Shown here: piece after piece, positions 1 through 6,923 of the stretch | How the letters are laid out: every line of letters begins with the position of its first letter | How positions within the stretch are numbered: position 1 is the first letter of the stretch | Assembly (NCBI GenBank): GCA_030147645.1 | Contig: JASBUY010000104.1 | Location: forward strand, 1-7,250 | Source of the DNA: Aquabacter sp. | GTDB lineage: Bacteria; Pseudomonadota; Alphaproteobacteria; Rhizobiales; Xanthobacteraceae | DNA: 7,250 nucleotides | Direction of reading: 5' to 3' | Notes under the pieces: model-generated | What the model saw: only the letters and a program-made list of their open reading frames with translations | Told to the model about the DNA's origin: nothing | Databases searched by the model: none | Program-made: the position numbers and the translations under genes

Positions 1-1093
1 TGTAGACCCAGGCCGTGTAGGCCAGGATGAGGGGCAGGAAGATCACCGTCACCACCAGCATGATGAACAACGTCACATGGCTGGAAGACGTGTCCCACAC
101 CGTAAGGCTGGACTTGGGATCGAGCGAAGACGGCAGGATGAAGGGGAACATGGACAGTCCCACCGTCGAGATGATGCCGAAAATGCCGAGCGCGGAGGTC
201 AGGAAGGTCAGCCCCTCCCAGCGCGCGCGCAGACAGATCAAGGTGGCAAGCGGGCCGAGGAAGCCGAGCGCCGGGGCGATCAGCATCCAGGGGTGCGCGC
301 CGTAATTGGCGAACCACGCGCCCCGCTCCACGACCACGCTCTTCAGCAGCGGATTGGAGGGACCCACCACATTGATGGGGCTGGTGATGTGATAGCCCGG
401 CACGAACACCATGAGCCCGATCCCGCCGAGGGCGAACAGCACGATGGTCGCGATGGCGGTGAGCGAGCCGATGCCGCGCGCGCGCTCGGCAACAGGGCCG
501 GCGGACTTGAAGATCAGCCAGCTCGCGCCATGGGTGGTGAGCATCGCCACAGACAGAAGCCCGCACAGCAGCGCGTAAGGGTTCAGCAGGCCGAAGAAGC
601 TGCCCTCGTAGAACACCCGCAGATCCATGTCGAAGCGGAACGGCACGCCCTGGAGCACATTGCCGACCGCGACGCCGAAGATCAGCGAGGGCACGAAACC
701 GCCCACGAACAGCGCCCAGTCCCAACCGTTGCGCCACGCGGCGCTCTCCCGCTTGCTTCGGTACTTGAAGCCGACGGGACGCAGGATGAGCGCCGCCAGG
801 ATGGCGAACATGGCGAGGTAGAAGCCCGAGAAGGAGGTGGCGTAGAGCGCCGGCCAGGCGGCGAAGATGGCGCCGCCGCCGAGGATCAGCCACACCTGGT
901 TGCCTTCCCAGACCGGGCCGATCGTGTTGATGACGACGCGGCGCTCCACGTCGTTGCGGCCCACGAAGGGCAGGAGGGTCGCCACGCCGAGGTCGAACCC
1001 GTCCGCGATGGCGAAGCCGATGAGCAGGACACCCAGCAGCACCCACCAGATGAGGCGCAGGACGTCATAGGAGATGAGGTCGCTCAAGATCAT
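1..1093 (-). CDS. cydB: Cytochrome bd quinol oxidase subunit II (CydB), 3' end cut off by the window edge
   Basis: My translation of the minus strand from ATG 1093 stays open for 364 codons to the left edge. CydB is the membrane subunit that pairs with CydA in the bd-type quinol:oxygen oxidoreductase of the inner membrane. It is close to E. coli CydB (379 residues) along its whole length. The first helix has IWWVLLGVLLIGFA followed by DGFDLG (residues 31-36), then GRNDVERR (45-52), WEGNQVW (62-68), RPVGFKYRSK (105-114), NPYALLCG (171-178), MFPFILPSS (315-323) and LTVWDTSSS (330-338). Glu63 stands where E. coli has Asp58, a conservative change. About 15-20 C-terminal residues are missing. The start lies 4 nt after the cydA stop, with GGAG about 8 nt upstream of the ATG, so translation is probably coupled to cydA. 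A CydX-type small subunit would be expected just beyond the edge. Confidence 0.97.
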   Translation of the reverse strand, partial: MILSDLISYDVLRLIWWVLLGVLLIGFAIADGFDLGVATLLPFVGRNDVERRVVINTIGPVWEGNQVWLILGGGAIFAAWPALYATSFSGFYLAMFAILAALILRPVGFKYRSKRESAAWRNGWDWALFVGGFVPSLIFGVAVGNVLQGVPFRFDMDLRVFYEGSFFGLLNPYALLCGLLSVAMLTTHGASWLIFKSAGPVAERARGIGSLTAIATIVLFALGGIGLMVFVPGYHITSPINVVGPSNPLLKSVVVERGAWFANYGAHPWMLIAPALGFLGPLATLICLRARWEGLTFLTSALGIFGIISTVGLSMFPFILPSSLDPKSSLTVWDTSSSHVTLFIMLVVTVIFLPLILAYTAWVY

Positions 1094-1097
1094 GGGT

Positions 1098-2672
1098 TCA
1101 CTCCGCAGGCACGAGGCGGGGATCCACGAGCACCGCTTCCGGCTTGATGTCCGGATCGGGGCCCTTCTGGATCGCGCGGACCATCAGGGTCATCTCGATG
1201 ATGAACAGGATGGTGTAGATCAGCACGAAGCCGCAGATGGTCAGTAGGACCGTCATGGCGCCGAGGCTGGAGACCGCCGAAGCGGTGGGCAGGATGCCTT
1301 CGATGATCCAAGGCTGGCGGCCGAACTCGGCCACGAACCACCCGCATTCCGCCGCGATCCAGGGGAGCGGGATGGAGAGCACAGCGATCCGCAGCAGCAG
1401 CGGGAAGCGCGTCAACTGACGCCGCGCCGAAAGGACGAAGAAGACCGCGAAGAAGAGGATGAAGTAGAAGCCGCAGCCCACCATGATCCGGAAGGTCCAG
1501 AACAGGGGCGCGACTTCCGGCACCGTGTCCCAGGCGGCCTTTTCGATCTGGGCCGGGCTCGCCTGGCGCGGATCGTCGAGATAGGGCTTCAGCAGCAGGG
1601 CATAGCCCAGCAGGTTGCCATTGTCCTCGAAGGTCTTGGTGACGTCCGCCGGCACGCCGGCCGCGCCCGCCGCACGGATCTTCTGGAGCGCGTCATAGGC
1701 CAGGATGCCGCGGGCGATATTGCCCTTGGCGCGCTCCACCAGTTCCGCGATGCCTTCCACCGGGGTCGTGAGCGAGCGGGTGTCGATGAGGCCGCCCACC
1801 CAGGGGATTTCCACCGCATAATAGGTCTTGCGCGCCTCCTGGTCGGGGAAGCCGACCACGGTGAAGGGCGCCGGCACCGGCTCGGTGTGCCAAACCGCCT
1901 CCATGGCGGCGAGCTTCATGCGCTGATGCTCGGTGGTGAGGTAGCCGCTCTCGTCGCCGAGAACCACCACGGACAGGGAGGCCGCGAGCCCGAAGGACGC
2001 CGCCACTGTCATGGAGCGCCGGGCGATGTCCACATGCCGGCGCTTCAGCAGGTACCAGGCGGAGACGCCGAGAACGAACATGGAGGCGACCACATAGCCG
2101 GCCGAGACGGTGTGGACGAACTTGGCCTGCGCCACCGGATTGAAGAGAACGTCGTAGAAGTTCTCGATCTCCATGCGCATGGTTTGCGGATTGAAGACCG
2201 CGCCGACCGGATTCTGCATCCAGCCATTGGCGATCAGGATCCAGAGCGCCGAGAGGTTTGAGCCCAGCGCCACGCAATAGGTGGCGATCAGGTGACCCAC
2301 CTTCGACATCCTGTCCCAGCCGAAGAAGAACAGGCCGACGAAGGTCGCCTCCAGGAAGAAGGCCATGAGGCCCTCGATGGCAAGCGGGGCGCCGAAGATG
2401 TCGCCCACATAATGGCTGTAGTAGCTCCAGTTCATGCCGAACTGGAATTCCATGACGATGCCCGTGGCCACGCCCAGCACGAAGTTGATGCCGAACAGCG
2501 TGCCCCAGAACTTGGTCATCTGCCGCCAGATGCGGCGACCGGTCATGACGTAAACCGTCTCCATGATCGCCAGCAGGACCGAGAGGCCGAGCGTGAGCGG
2601 CACAAAGAGGAAGTGGTAGAGCGCCGTCATTGCGAATTGCAGGCGCGACAAGGCGACGATATCGAGTTCCAT
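1098..2672 (-). CDS. cydA: Cytochrome bd quinol oxidase subunit I (CydA), long Q-loop type
   Basis: CydA carries haems b558, b595 and d and the quinol site of the bd oxidase; it reduces O2 to water in the cytoplasmic membrane. From the ATG at 2672 it is 524 residues (E. coli 522). The E. coli key residues have counterparts: His20 (b595 ligand, E. coli His19), Glu100 and Glu108 (Glu99, Glu107), His187 and Met397 (b558 ligands, His186 and Met393), Lys253 and Glu258 in the Q-loop (Lys252, Glu257), and GRQPW at 451-455. The stretch around residues 300-375 is the insertion that defines the long (L) Q-loop class, rather than the short cyanide-insensitive CIO class. About nine membrane helices are visible. 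The start is uncertain by two codons: ATG 2678 gives MPMELD and ATG 2672 gives MELD. GGGG sits 6 nt before 2672, and a GGGGAAG lies about 11 nt before 2678. I prefer MELD by similarity to E. coli MLDIV. A further in-frame ATG at 2789 would overlap cydC and is unlikely. Confidence 0.98.
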   Translation of the reverse strand: MELDIVALSRLQFAMTALYHFLFVPLTLGLSVLLAIMETVYVMTGRRIWRQMTKFWGTLFGINFVLGVATGIVMEFQFGMNWSYYSHYVGDIFGAPLAIEGLMAFFLEATFVGLFFFGWDRMSKVGHLIATYCVALGSNLSALWILIANGWMQNPVGAVFNPQTMRMEIENFYDVLFNPVAQAKFVHTVSAGYVVASMFVLGVSAWYLLKRRHVDIARRSMTVAASFGLAASLSVVVLGDESGYLTTEHQRMKLAAMEAVWHTEPVPAPFTVVGFPDQEARKTYYAVEIPWVGGLIDTRSLTTPVEGIAELVERAKGNIARGILAYDALQKIRAAGAAGVPADVTKTFEDNGNLLGYALLLKPYLDDPRQASPAQIEKAAWDTVPEVAPLFWTFRIMVGCGFYFILFFAVFFVLSARRQLTRFPLLLRIAVLSIPLPWIAAECGWFVAEFGRQPWIIEGILPTASAVSSLGAMTVLLTICGFVLIYTILFIIEMTLMVRAIQKGPDPDIKPEAVLVDPRLVPAE

Positions 2673-2715
2673 TGGCATCCCCGTCAGGTCTTCCCCGGCG
2701 TCCTCCCTGTGCGCA

Positions 2716-2732
2716 CCCGCCGTGACGGCGGG
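2716..2732 (-). other. Small hairpin in the cydC-cydA gap
   Basis: A perfect inverted repeat, CCCGCCG-TGA-CGGCGGG read on the plus strand, makes a 7-bp GC stem with a 3-nt loop. It lies in the 82-nt gap between the cydC stop and the cydA start, the only sizeable gap in the operon. No run of T follows it on the minus strand, so it does not look like a Rho-independent terminator. A stabilising or processing structure that separates assembly-factor mRNA from oxidase-subunit mRNA would fit, but in DNA this GC-rich a 7-bp stem can arise by chance. Confidence 0.35.
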
Positions 2733-2754
2733 GCGGCGTTCGAATTGTTTCGGC

Positions 2755-4443
2755 TCAGTCCGCCCGCAAGGCGTGGAGCGCGGCGGCAAAGCCGCCCTCC
2801 CCGCGCCGCCACTGGCGCACCACCCGTCCGTCCTTGACCACCACGAGGCGGTCCGCGTCCTCGGCCTCGCGCCGGATATGCGTGGCGATCACCAGCGTCC
2901 GCCCAGCGCCCGCCGTGCGCAGGCTTTGCAACACGTGCCGCGCGCTCGCGGCATCAAGCCCGTCCGTCGGCTCGTCCAGGAGCCACAGCGGCGTCTCGCG
3001 CAGCAGAAGCCGCGCCAGCGCGAGCCGCCGCCTTTGTCCGCCGGATAGTCCAAGCCCCGCTTCGCCGAGCCGCGTCTGAAGACCCGCGGGCAAGGCCCGC
3101 ACCAAATCGTCGAGCCCCACCGCCGCGAGCGCCGCGAACAGATGCGCGTCATCCGCCTGCGGCGCGGCCAGCCGCAAATTGTCGGCAAGGGTGTCGCGGA
3201 ACAATTCGGTGGTCTGCGTAAGGAGAGTTCCGGGGGTCGAGGTCACCTGCCCCGCGCTTGGAGCGATTTCGCCCGCAAGCAGAGCCAGGAGCGTGGACTT
3301 GCCGGCCCCGGACGGGCCGATAAGCGCCACCCGCTCTCCCGCAAATATCTGAAGGTCCACATCCTGGAGAACCGGCGCCCCGCGCCCCGCATGCCGCACG
3401 CCGACGCCGGACAAGGTCGCGGCGAGACCGGCCGGCGGACGCGGCGGCAGCGCGTGTCCATCCCGCGCGGCAAGGCGCGGCCCGACACGGCGGGCGGCAA
3501 GCAGGGTTCGGCCGAATTCCAATGCCCCCCGCCGCAGTCCCGCGAAGGGCTCCAAAGCCGCGAGCGGCACCAGCATGGCAAGGGCGGCCAGCGGTGCGTC
3601 AATGGCACCGCGCTCCATCAGCCAGGCGACAGCGAGCAGCGTGCCCGCGAGGAGCAGCGCGGACAGGGCGCCGAAGCCTATGGATGCAGTAACTTCGATA
3701 CGGTTGAGCGCATCGTCGGCGCGGGCCGCCGCACGGTCGGCCTCAGCCACCGCAACCCGCTGAGCGTCCAGCCGCCCCGCCATGACGAGGTCCGTTTGGC
3801 CCGCCATCAGATCAATGACCCGCGCGCGCAGCCGCTCCACCCCATAGGCGCGGCGGCGCGCGGGCCGGCGGGCGGCGAGACCGCACACCAGCGGCAGGCC
3901 GAAGCCGGCGAGCGCAAGACCTGCGGCCAATCCAAGGCCGATGCGCCACTCCATCAGCCCAAGCACGACGCCCACCGCCAGGAGCGCCGCGCCCGCCGCC
4001 GCGAGCGGCACCATCAGGCGCAGATAGAGGGAATCCAGCGCATCGATGTCCGCCGTGAGGCGGAACAAGAGCTTGGCGGGCCGCGCCCGCAGTGCTTCTG
4101 CCGCACCGGGCTGTGCCCAGCCCCGGAACAGGCGCTCACGCAAGCCGGCGAGAAGCGCCAGCGCCGCGTCATGGGTGGTGAGGCGTTCGCCGTATCGCGC
4201 CGCCGTGCGGCTGATGGCGAGCAGCCGGATCGCCGCCGCCGGGGCGAACACGTCAAAGGCCAAGGCCGTCGCGCTCGAAAGGCCGGCAAGGGCCGTCGCG
4301 GTGATGAACCAGCCCGAAATACCCAGAAGCGCCACGCCGGCGAGCAGGGTTACGCAGGACAAGGCAAGGCCCGCTGCCAGCATGCCGCGCCGCTCGGCGA
4401 GGAACAGCCGCACCAAGGGTTTGAAGTCGGAGCGCGCGCTCAT
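2755..4443 (-). CDS. cydC: Heterodimeric ABC transporter subunit CydC (cytochrome bd assembly)
   Basis: CydC is one half of the CydDC exporter in the cytoplasmic membrane, which is required to assemble cytochrome bd. It was first described as a cysteine/glutathione exporter and more recently, from cryo-EM work, as a haem transporter. The 562-residue protein has an N-terminal six-helix ABC transmembrane domain (about 20-310) and a C-terminal ATPase domain (about 340-562). Walker A is GPSGAGKST (376-384), the Q-loop Gln is 410, the signature is LSGGQ (466-470), Walker B is LWLLDE (486-491) and the switch His is 522. RLTTHDA (87-93) aligns with E. coli RLVSHDA, so Arg87 and His91 correspond to the E. 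coli Arg81/His85 pair that I recall as the haem-binding residues. The start ATG overlaps the cydD stop as ATGA, with GGGAGAG 5 nt upstream. Cysteines are few (Cys30 and Cys187, both in membrane segments). Confidence 0.95.
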   Translation of the reverse strand: MSARSDFKPLVRLFLAERRGMLAAGLALSCVTLLAGVALLGISGWFITATALAGLSSATALAFDVFAPAAAIRLLAISRTAARYGERLTTHDAALALLAGLRERLFRGWAQPGAAEALRARPAKLLFRLTADIDALDSLYLRLMVPLAAAGAALLAVGVVLGLMEWRIGLGLAAGLALAGFGLPLVCGLAARRPARRRAYGVERLRARVIDLMAGQTDLVMAGRLDAQRVAVAEADRAAARADDALNRIEVTASIGFGALSALLLAGTLLAVAWLMERGAIDAPLAALAMLVPLAALEPFAGLRRGALEFGRTLLAARRVGPRLAARDGHALPPRPPAGLAATLSGVGVRHAGRGAPVLQDVDLQIFAGERVALIGPSGAGKSTLLALLAGEIAPSAGQVTSTPGTLLTQTTELFRDTLADNLRLAAPQADDAHLFAALAAVGLDDLVRALPAGLQTRLGEAGLGLSGGQRRRLALARLLLRETPLWLLDEPTDGLDAASARHVLQSLRTAGAGRTLVIATHIRREAEDADRLVVVKDGRVVRQWRRGEGGFAAALHALRAD

Positions 4444-6176
4444 GGCGTCTCTCCCAGGCGGATCACGCGGTCCATGCGCGCCGCGAGCGCGGGATCATGG
4501 GTTGCGACGATGAGGGTGCGGCCCTCGGCGAAGGAGAGAAGGGCCTCCGTGACGGCGCCGGCGGTCTCGGCATCGAGATGGGCGGTCGGCTCGTCGGCAA
4601 GGATCAGGCCGACGCCCGGATCGATGGCGGCGCGGGCGAGCGCGATGCGCCGCACCTCGCCGCCCGAAAATCCCACACCGCCCTCACCGACCGCCGCATG
4701 CGCGGGCGTGCCGGGGGGCAAGGCGGCGCCTTCGATGGCGGCGTCCAACTCGGGCGGACCGAAGCCGGTCCGCCCCAGCAGGATGTTGCCGGCGAGCGTG
4801 CCGGCGAACATGTGCGGCGACTGGCCGACAAAACCCATGCGCCGGCGCAGGGCGGGCGCGGTGGAATCGGAGAGCCGCGTGCCGCCGATCACAATGTCGC
4901 CCACGGCGGGCGCGAGGCCGGCAATGGCCGCGAGCAGGCTGGTCTTGCCGACCCCGCTCGGCCCCAGCAGGGCCACGCGCTCGCCGGCGCGCACGTGAAG
5001 ATCGAGACCCGAGAGAATGGGCGCGTCGCGGCCGGCATGGACCAAGGCCACGTTCTGGATGCGGACGCCGAGCGCGCCGTGCGGGTCGTCCGCACTGCCT
5101 TCGGGCGCGGCGAAACGCGCCCCCGGCAGCGGCAGGCCTTCGCCGGCCAGGGCCTCCAGCGCCTCGAAAGCGGCGCGGCCCGCCGCCCGGTCATGCCAGG
5201 CTGCCGAAAAATCCCGCAACGGCTCGAAGAAGGCCGGCGCCAGCATCAGGATGAACAGGCCCTCGCCCAGGCTGAGCCGCGCGCCCCAGGCGCCGAAACC
5301 GAGCGCACCCAGAAGATGAAAGCCCACATAGACCGCCACCATGGCGACCCCGAGCGCGGAGAAGAGTTCGAGGACGGCCGAGGAGAGGAAGGCAATGCGC
5401 AGCACGGCCATGGTGCGCGCCCGGACCCCATCGGCATTGGCCCGCAGGCGCCGCGCGGTGAGGTCGACGGCGTCCAGCGCGCGGATGGTGGAAAGGCCGC
5501 GCAGGCGATCGAGGAGAAAGGCATTCATGCCGCCCACCTCGGCCATCTGCTCCTCGCTCGCCGCCTTGGCGCGCCAGCCGACCAGGGCCATGAAGAGCGG
5601 AATGAGCGGGGCCGCCATGGCCAGCAGCAGAACGGGCACCCAGGCGAAAGGCAGGATCACGGCGAGGATGGCGAGCGGCACGAGACCCATGCGCAGGCGC
5701 GCGGGGAAGAAGCGGCTGAGATAGGGCACCACCGCCTCGGCCTGTTCGGCGAGCGCACTGGCGGCGGCGCCGGACGCCATCCGCCCCGTATCCAGTGGCG
5801 AGCGCGCCGCGAGCGCGGCCACAGCCCGCGCGCGCAGCTCGGACAGCTGGTCCCGCGCGGCCCGGAAGGCGAGGCGCGCACCGGCACCGTCCAGCAAGGC
5901 CCGGATGAGACCCAGCAGCGCGAGCCCCGCCGCCGCCGGCACGATGTCCGATGCGCCCGCGCCGTCCGCGAGGCGGCCGATGGAAAAGGCGATGAGCGCG
6001 GCTTGGGGAATCCAGATCAGCGCCGCCGCCGCCTGAAGCAGGCCGCCGGAGACGACGCCGCGCGGGGCATGCGCGGCCTTGGCGGCGTGACCCGACCGCC
6101 GAGCGGCGCGGCGCGCGCGCGGCGCATCCACAGCCGGGGCGGTGCGGCGGTCAAGGCGAAGGGAGCGCTCGGCCAT
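4440..6176 (-). CDS. cydD: Heterodimeric ABC transporter subunit CydD (cytochrome bd assembly)
   Basis: CydD is the partner of CydC in the inner-membrane exporter that cytochrome bd maturation depends on. The 578-residue protein has a basic, Arg/Ala-rich cytoplasmic N-terminus of about 40 residues, six membrane helices (about 41-66, 78-97, 160-179, 180-201, 258-288 and 303-320) and an ATPase domain from about 370. Walker A is GPSGVGKTS (405-413), the Q-loop Gln is 452, the signature is a variant FSGGE (503-507), Walker B is LILADE (524-529) and the switch His is 560. CydD and CydC share the ABC fold; I assign this one as CydD from gene order (first of the pair), the helix-1 segment and the GK(T/S)S Walker A ending seen in E. 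coli CydD. The start ATG lies 3 nt after the regulator's TAG stop, and GAGGGA 7 nt upstream is inside the regulator gene. The N-terminal extension contains no alternative ATG before Met133. Confidence 0.94.
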   Translation of the reverse strand: MAERSLRLDRRTAPAVDAPRARRAARRSGHAAKAAHAPRGVVSGGLLQAAAALIWIPQAALIAFSIGRLADGAGASDIVPAAAGLALLGLIRALLDGAGARLAFRAARDQLSELRARAVAALAARSPLDTGRMASGAAASALAEQAEAVVPYLSRFFPARLRMGLVPLAILAVILPFAWVPVLLLAMAAPLIPLFMALVGWRAKAASEEQMAEVGGMNAFLLDRLRGLSTIRALDAVDLTARRLRANADGVRARTMAVLRIAFLSSAVLELFSALGVAMVAVYVGFHLLGALGFGAWGARLSLGEGLFILMLAPAFFEPLRDFSAAWHDRAAGRAAFEALEALAGEGLPLPGARFAAPEGSADDPHGALGVRIQNVALVHAGRDAPILSGLDLHVRAGERVALLGPSGVGKTSLLAAIAGLAPAVGDIVIGGTRLSDSTAPALRRRMGFVGQSPHMFAGTLAGNILLGRTGFGPPELDAAIEGAALPPGTPAHAAVGEGGVGFSGGEVRRIALARAAIDPGVGLILADEPTAHLDAETAGAVTEALLSFAEGRTLIVATHDPALAARMDRVIRLGETP

Positions 6177-6179
6177 GGC

Positions 6180-6752
6180 CTATTCCCTCACCGGGCGCGA
6201 GCGCGAGCGCGCGAACGAAACCACCTTGCCGGAGGTCTCCACCAGCCGCGTGATCTTGCGGCCCATGGAGAGCAGTGCCGCGAGGCGGCTTGTCTCCAGC
6301 CCCTTCACATCGTCATACCAAGTGGTGAGCTGGCCGATCAGGCGGTGCATCTCGCCCATGCGCTTCTGGGCATGCCGCTCGGCGGGCGTCGCCGCCTCCT
6401 GGAGCAGGATTTCGCGCAGCACGGTCAGGGTCGGGTCCACCTCGCGCTTCTTGCGCTCCTCCGCGAGCGTGCGCAGGATCTGCCAGACATCCTCGGGCGT
6501 GGTGAAGAAGTCGCGCCGGTCATCCGGCAGGTGCTTGAGGAGCACGAGGTTCCAGGCCATCAATTCGCGCAGGCTGATGGAGACGTTGGAGCGGGAAATC
6601 TCCAGCGCATCGACGATCTGGTCCGCGCAGAGCGGCTCGGGCGAGAGAAACAGAAGCGCGTAGATCTGCCCAACCGTGCGGTTGATGCCCCACCGGCTGC
6701 CCATTTCACCGAAATGGAGCACGAATGCCTGGTTCATGGGCGGCAGATTCAT
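6180..6752 (-). CDS. GbsR/MarR-type winged-helix transcriptional regulator, first gene of the cyd operon
   Basis: This is a 190-residue protein of the GbsR branch of the MarR superfamily (COG1510-like). FGEMGSRWGINRTVGQIYALL (14-34) followed by SPEPLCADQIVDALEIS (37-53) is the family's typical opening. The helix-turn-helix covers about 38-68, with the recognition helix near SRSNVSISLREL (53-64), and the wing is at about 71-85 (LPDDRRDFF). The C-terminal half is helical and charged and probably dimerises. A single cysteine (Cys42) lies at the HTH; no metal or haem motif is evident. The start is ATG 6752: an in-frame TGA just upstream, inside the palindrome, blocks extension, and GGAAC lies about 5 nt before it. 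Met6 (6737) has no ribosome site. Its stop is 3 nt from cydD, so it is co-transcribed with the oxidase genes. It probably controls the cyd operon and itself through the palindrome at 6775-6792. The effector cannot be told from sequence; the family's characterised member senses choline, which is unlikely here. Confidence 0.9.
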   Translation of the reverse strand: MNLPPMNQAFVLHFGEMGSRWGINRTVGQIYALLFLSPEPLCADQIVDALEISRSNVSISLRELMAWNLVLLKHLPDDRRDFFTTPEDVWQILRTLAEERKKREVDPTLTVLREILLQEAATPAERHAQKRMGEMHRLIGQLTTWYDDVKGLETSRLAALLSMGRKITRLVETSGKVVSFARSRSRPVRE

Positions 6753-6838
6753 CGTCGTTCCGTTCGGATCGAAATTTCAGAAACTTCTGAAACGCATCGG
6801 CACTCTAAATCCCGGCGCACAGCCTTGGGCGCTGCCAT
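6749..6838 (-). CDS. Possible 29-codon leader ORF overlapping the regulator start (speculative)
   Basis: An ATG at 6838 opens a frame of 29 codons whose TGA stop overlaps the regulator's ATG as ATGA, the same junction as cydD-cydC. The peptide would read MAAPKAVRRDLECRCVSEV and continue ten more residues to ERR. It is hydrophilic, with a Cys-Arg-Cys. Against it: the ribosome site is weak (GGA 4 nt from the ATG), it uses TTA and three CGA codons, which are uncommon in such GC-rich genomes, and a third of it is the palindrome itself. It could be a translated leader coupling regulator synthesis to upstream translation, or simply a chance frame. Confidence 0.2.
   Translation of the reverse strand: MAAPKAVRRDLECRCVSEVSEISIRTERR
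6775..6792. promoter_or_regulatory. 18-bp perfect inverted repeat, probable operator of the GbsR-like regulator
   Basis: TTTCAGAA-AC-TTCTGAAA consists of two perfectly complementary 8-bp arms around a 2-bp centre, and stands out as AT-rich against its GC-rich surroundings. It lies 23 bp before the regulator's start codon. A dimeric winged-helix protein binding one arm per subunit fits the size and symmetry, so autoregulation is the simplest reading. It also contains a tandem near-repeat (TTCAGAAAC then TTCTGAAAC), and GAAATTTC partly overlaps its left end. If transcription starts near 6875, the site is about 83-100 nt into the leader, so it would act as a roadblock or serve a second, closer promoter I cannot see clearly. 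Confidence 0.6.
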
Positions 6839-6881
6839 TTTGTCCAAGGGGCCGGGAATGAGAGCAGGAGCCTTCCGGCCG

Positions 6882-6887
6882 CTTATG
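6882..6887 (-). promoter_or_regulatory. Candidate -10 element of the cyd operon promoter
   Basis: The minus strand reads CATAAG here, matching TATAAT at four of six positions, within otherwise very GC-rich DNA. It sits exactly 22 nt downstream of the FNR/FixK-type site, which places that site's centre at -41.5 relative to a start at about 6875, the class II arrangement. No recognisable -35 hexamer is present, as expected of an activator-dependent promoter. The leader to the regulator ATG would be about 122 nt. Confidence 0.45.
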
Positions 6888-6909
6888 GGGTCGTCGCGGG
6901 GAACGCGCC

Positions 6910-6923
6910 TTGATCCGCGTCAA
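6910..6923. promoter_or_regulatory. FNR/FixK-type binding site (anaerobox)
   Basis: The plus strand reads TTGAT-CCGC-GTCAA (minus strand TTGAC-GCGG-ATCAA), one mismatch from the FNR consensus TTGAT-N4-ATCAA and a full match to the TTGA-N6-TCAA core of alphaproteobacterial FixK/FnrN boxes. It is the only such site I found near the operon start. It lies 66 bp beyond the tRNA 3' end and about 160 bp before the regulator start. Because bd oxidase has high oxygen affinity and works under microaerobic conditions, activation by an FNR/FixK protein is biologically sensible. Confidence 0.7.

Noticed and set aside
77..1147. Long plus-strand frame of 356 codons opposite cydB
   Set aside because: It is antisense to clearly conserved CydB, rich in Arg, Glu, His, Gly and Ala as expected of GC-rich shadow frames, and has no recognisable domain.
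2673..2789. Extended cydA start at ATG 2789
   Set aside because: It would overlap the cydC end, adds residues absent from the family, and better starts lie at 2678 and 2672.
3142..4998. Plus-strand frame of 618 codons opposite cydC and part of cydD
   Set aside because: Low-complexity Arg/Gly/Ala/Gln composition and no domain; the minus strand encodes complete ABC motifs here.
6771..6793. Alternating GAA/TTC units resembling a eukaryotic heat-shock element
   Set aside because: Bacteria lack HSF; a symmetric operator for the adjacent regulator is a simpler explanation.
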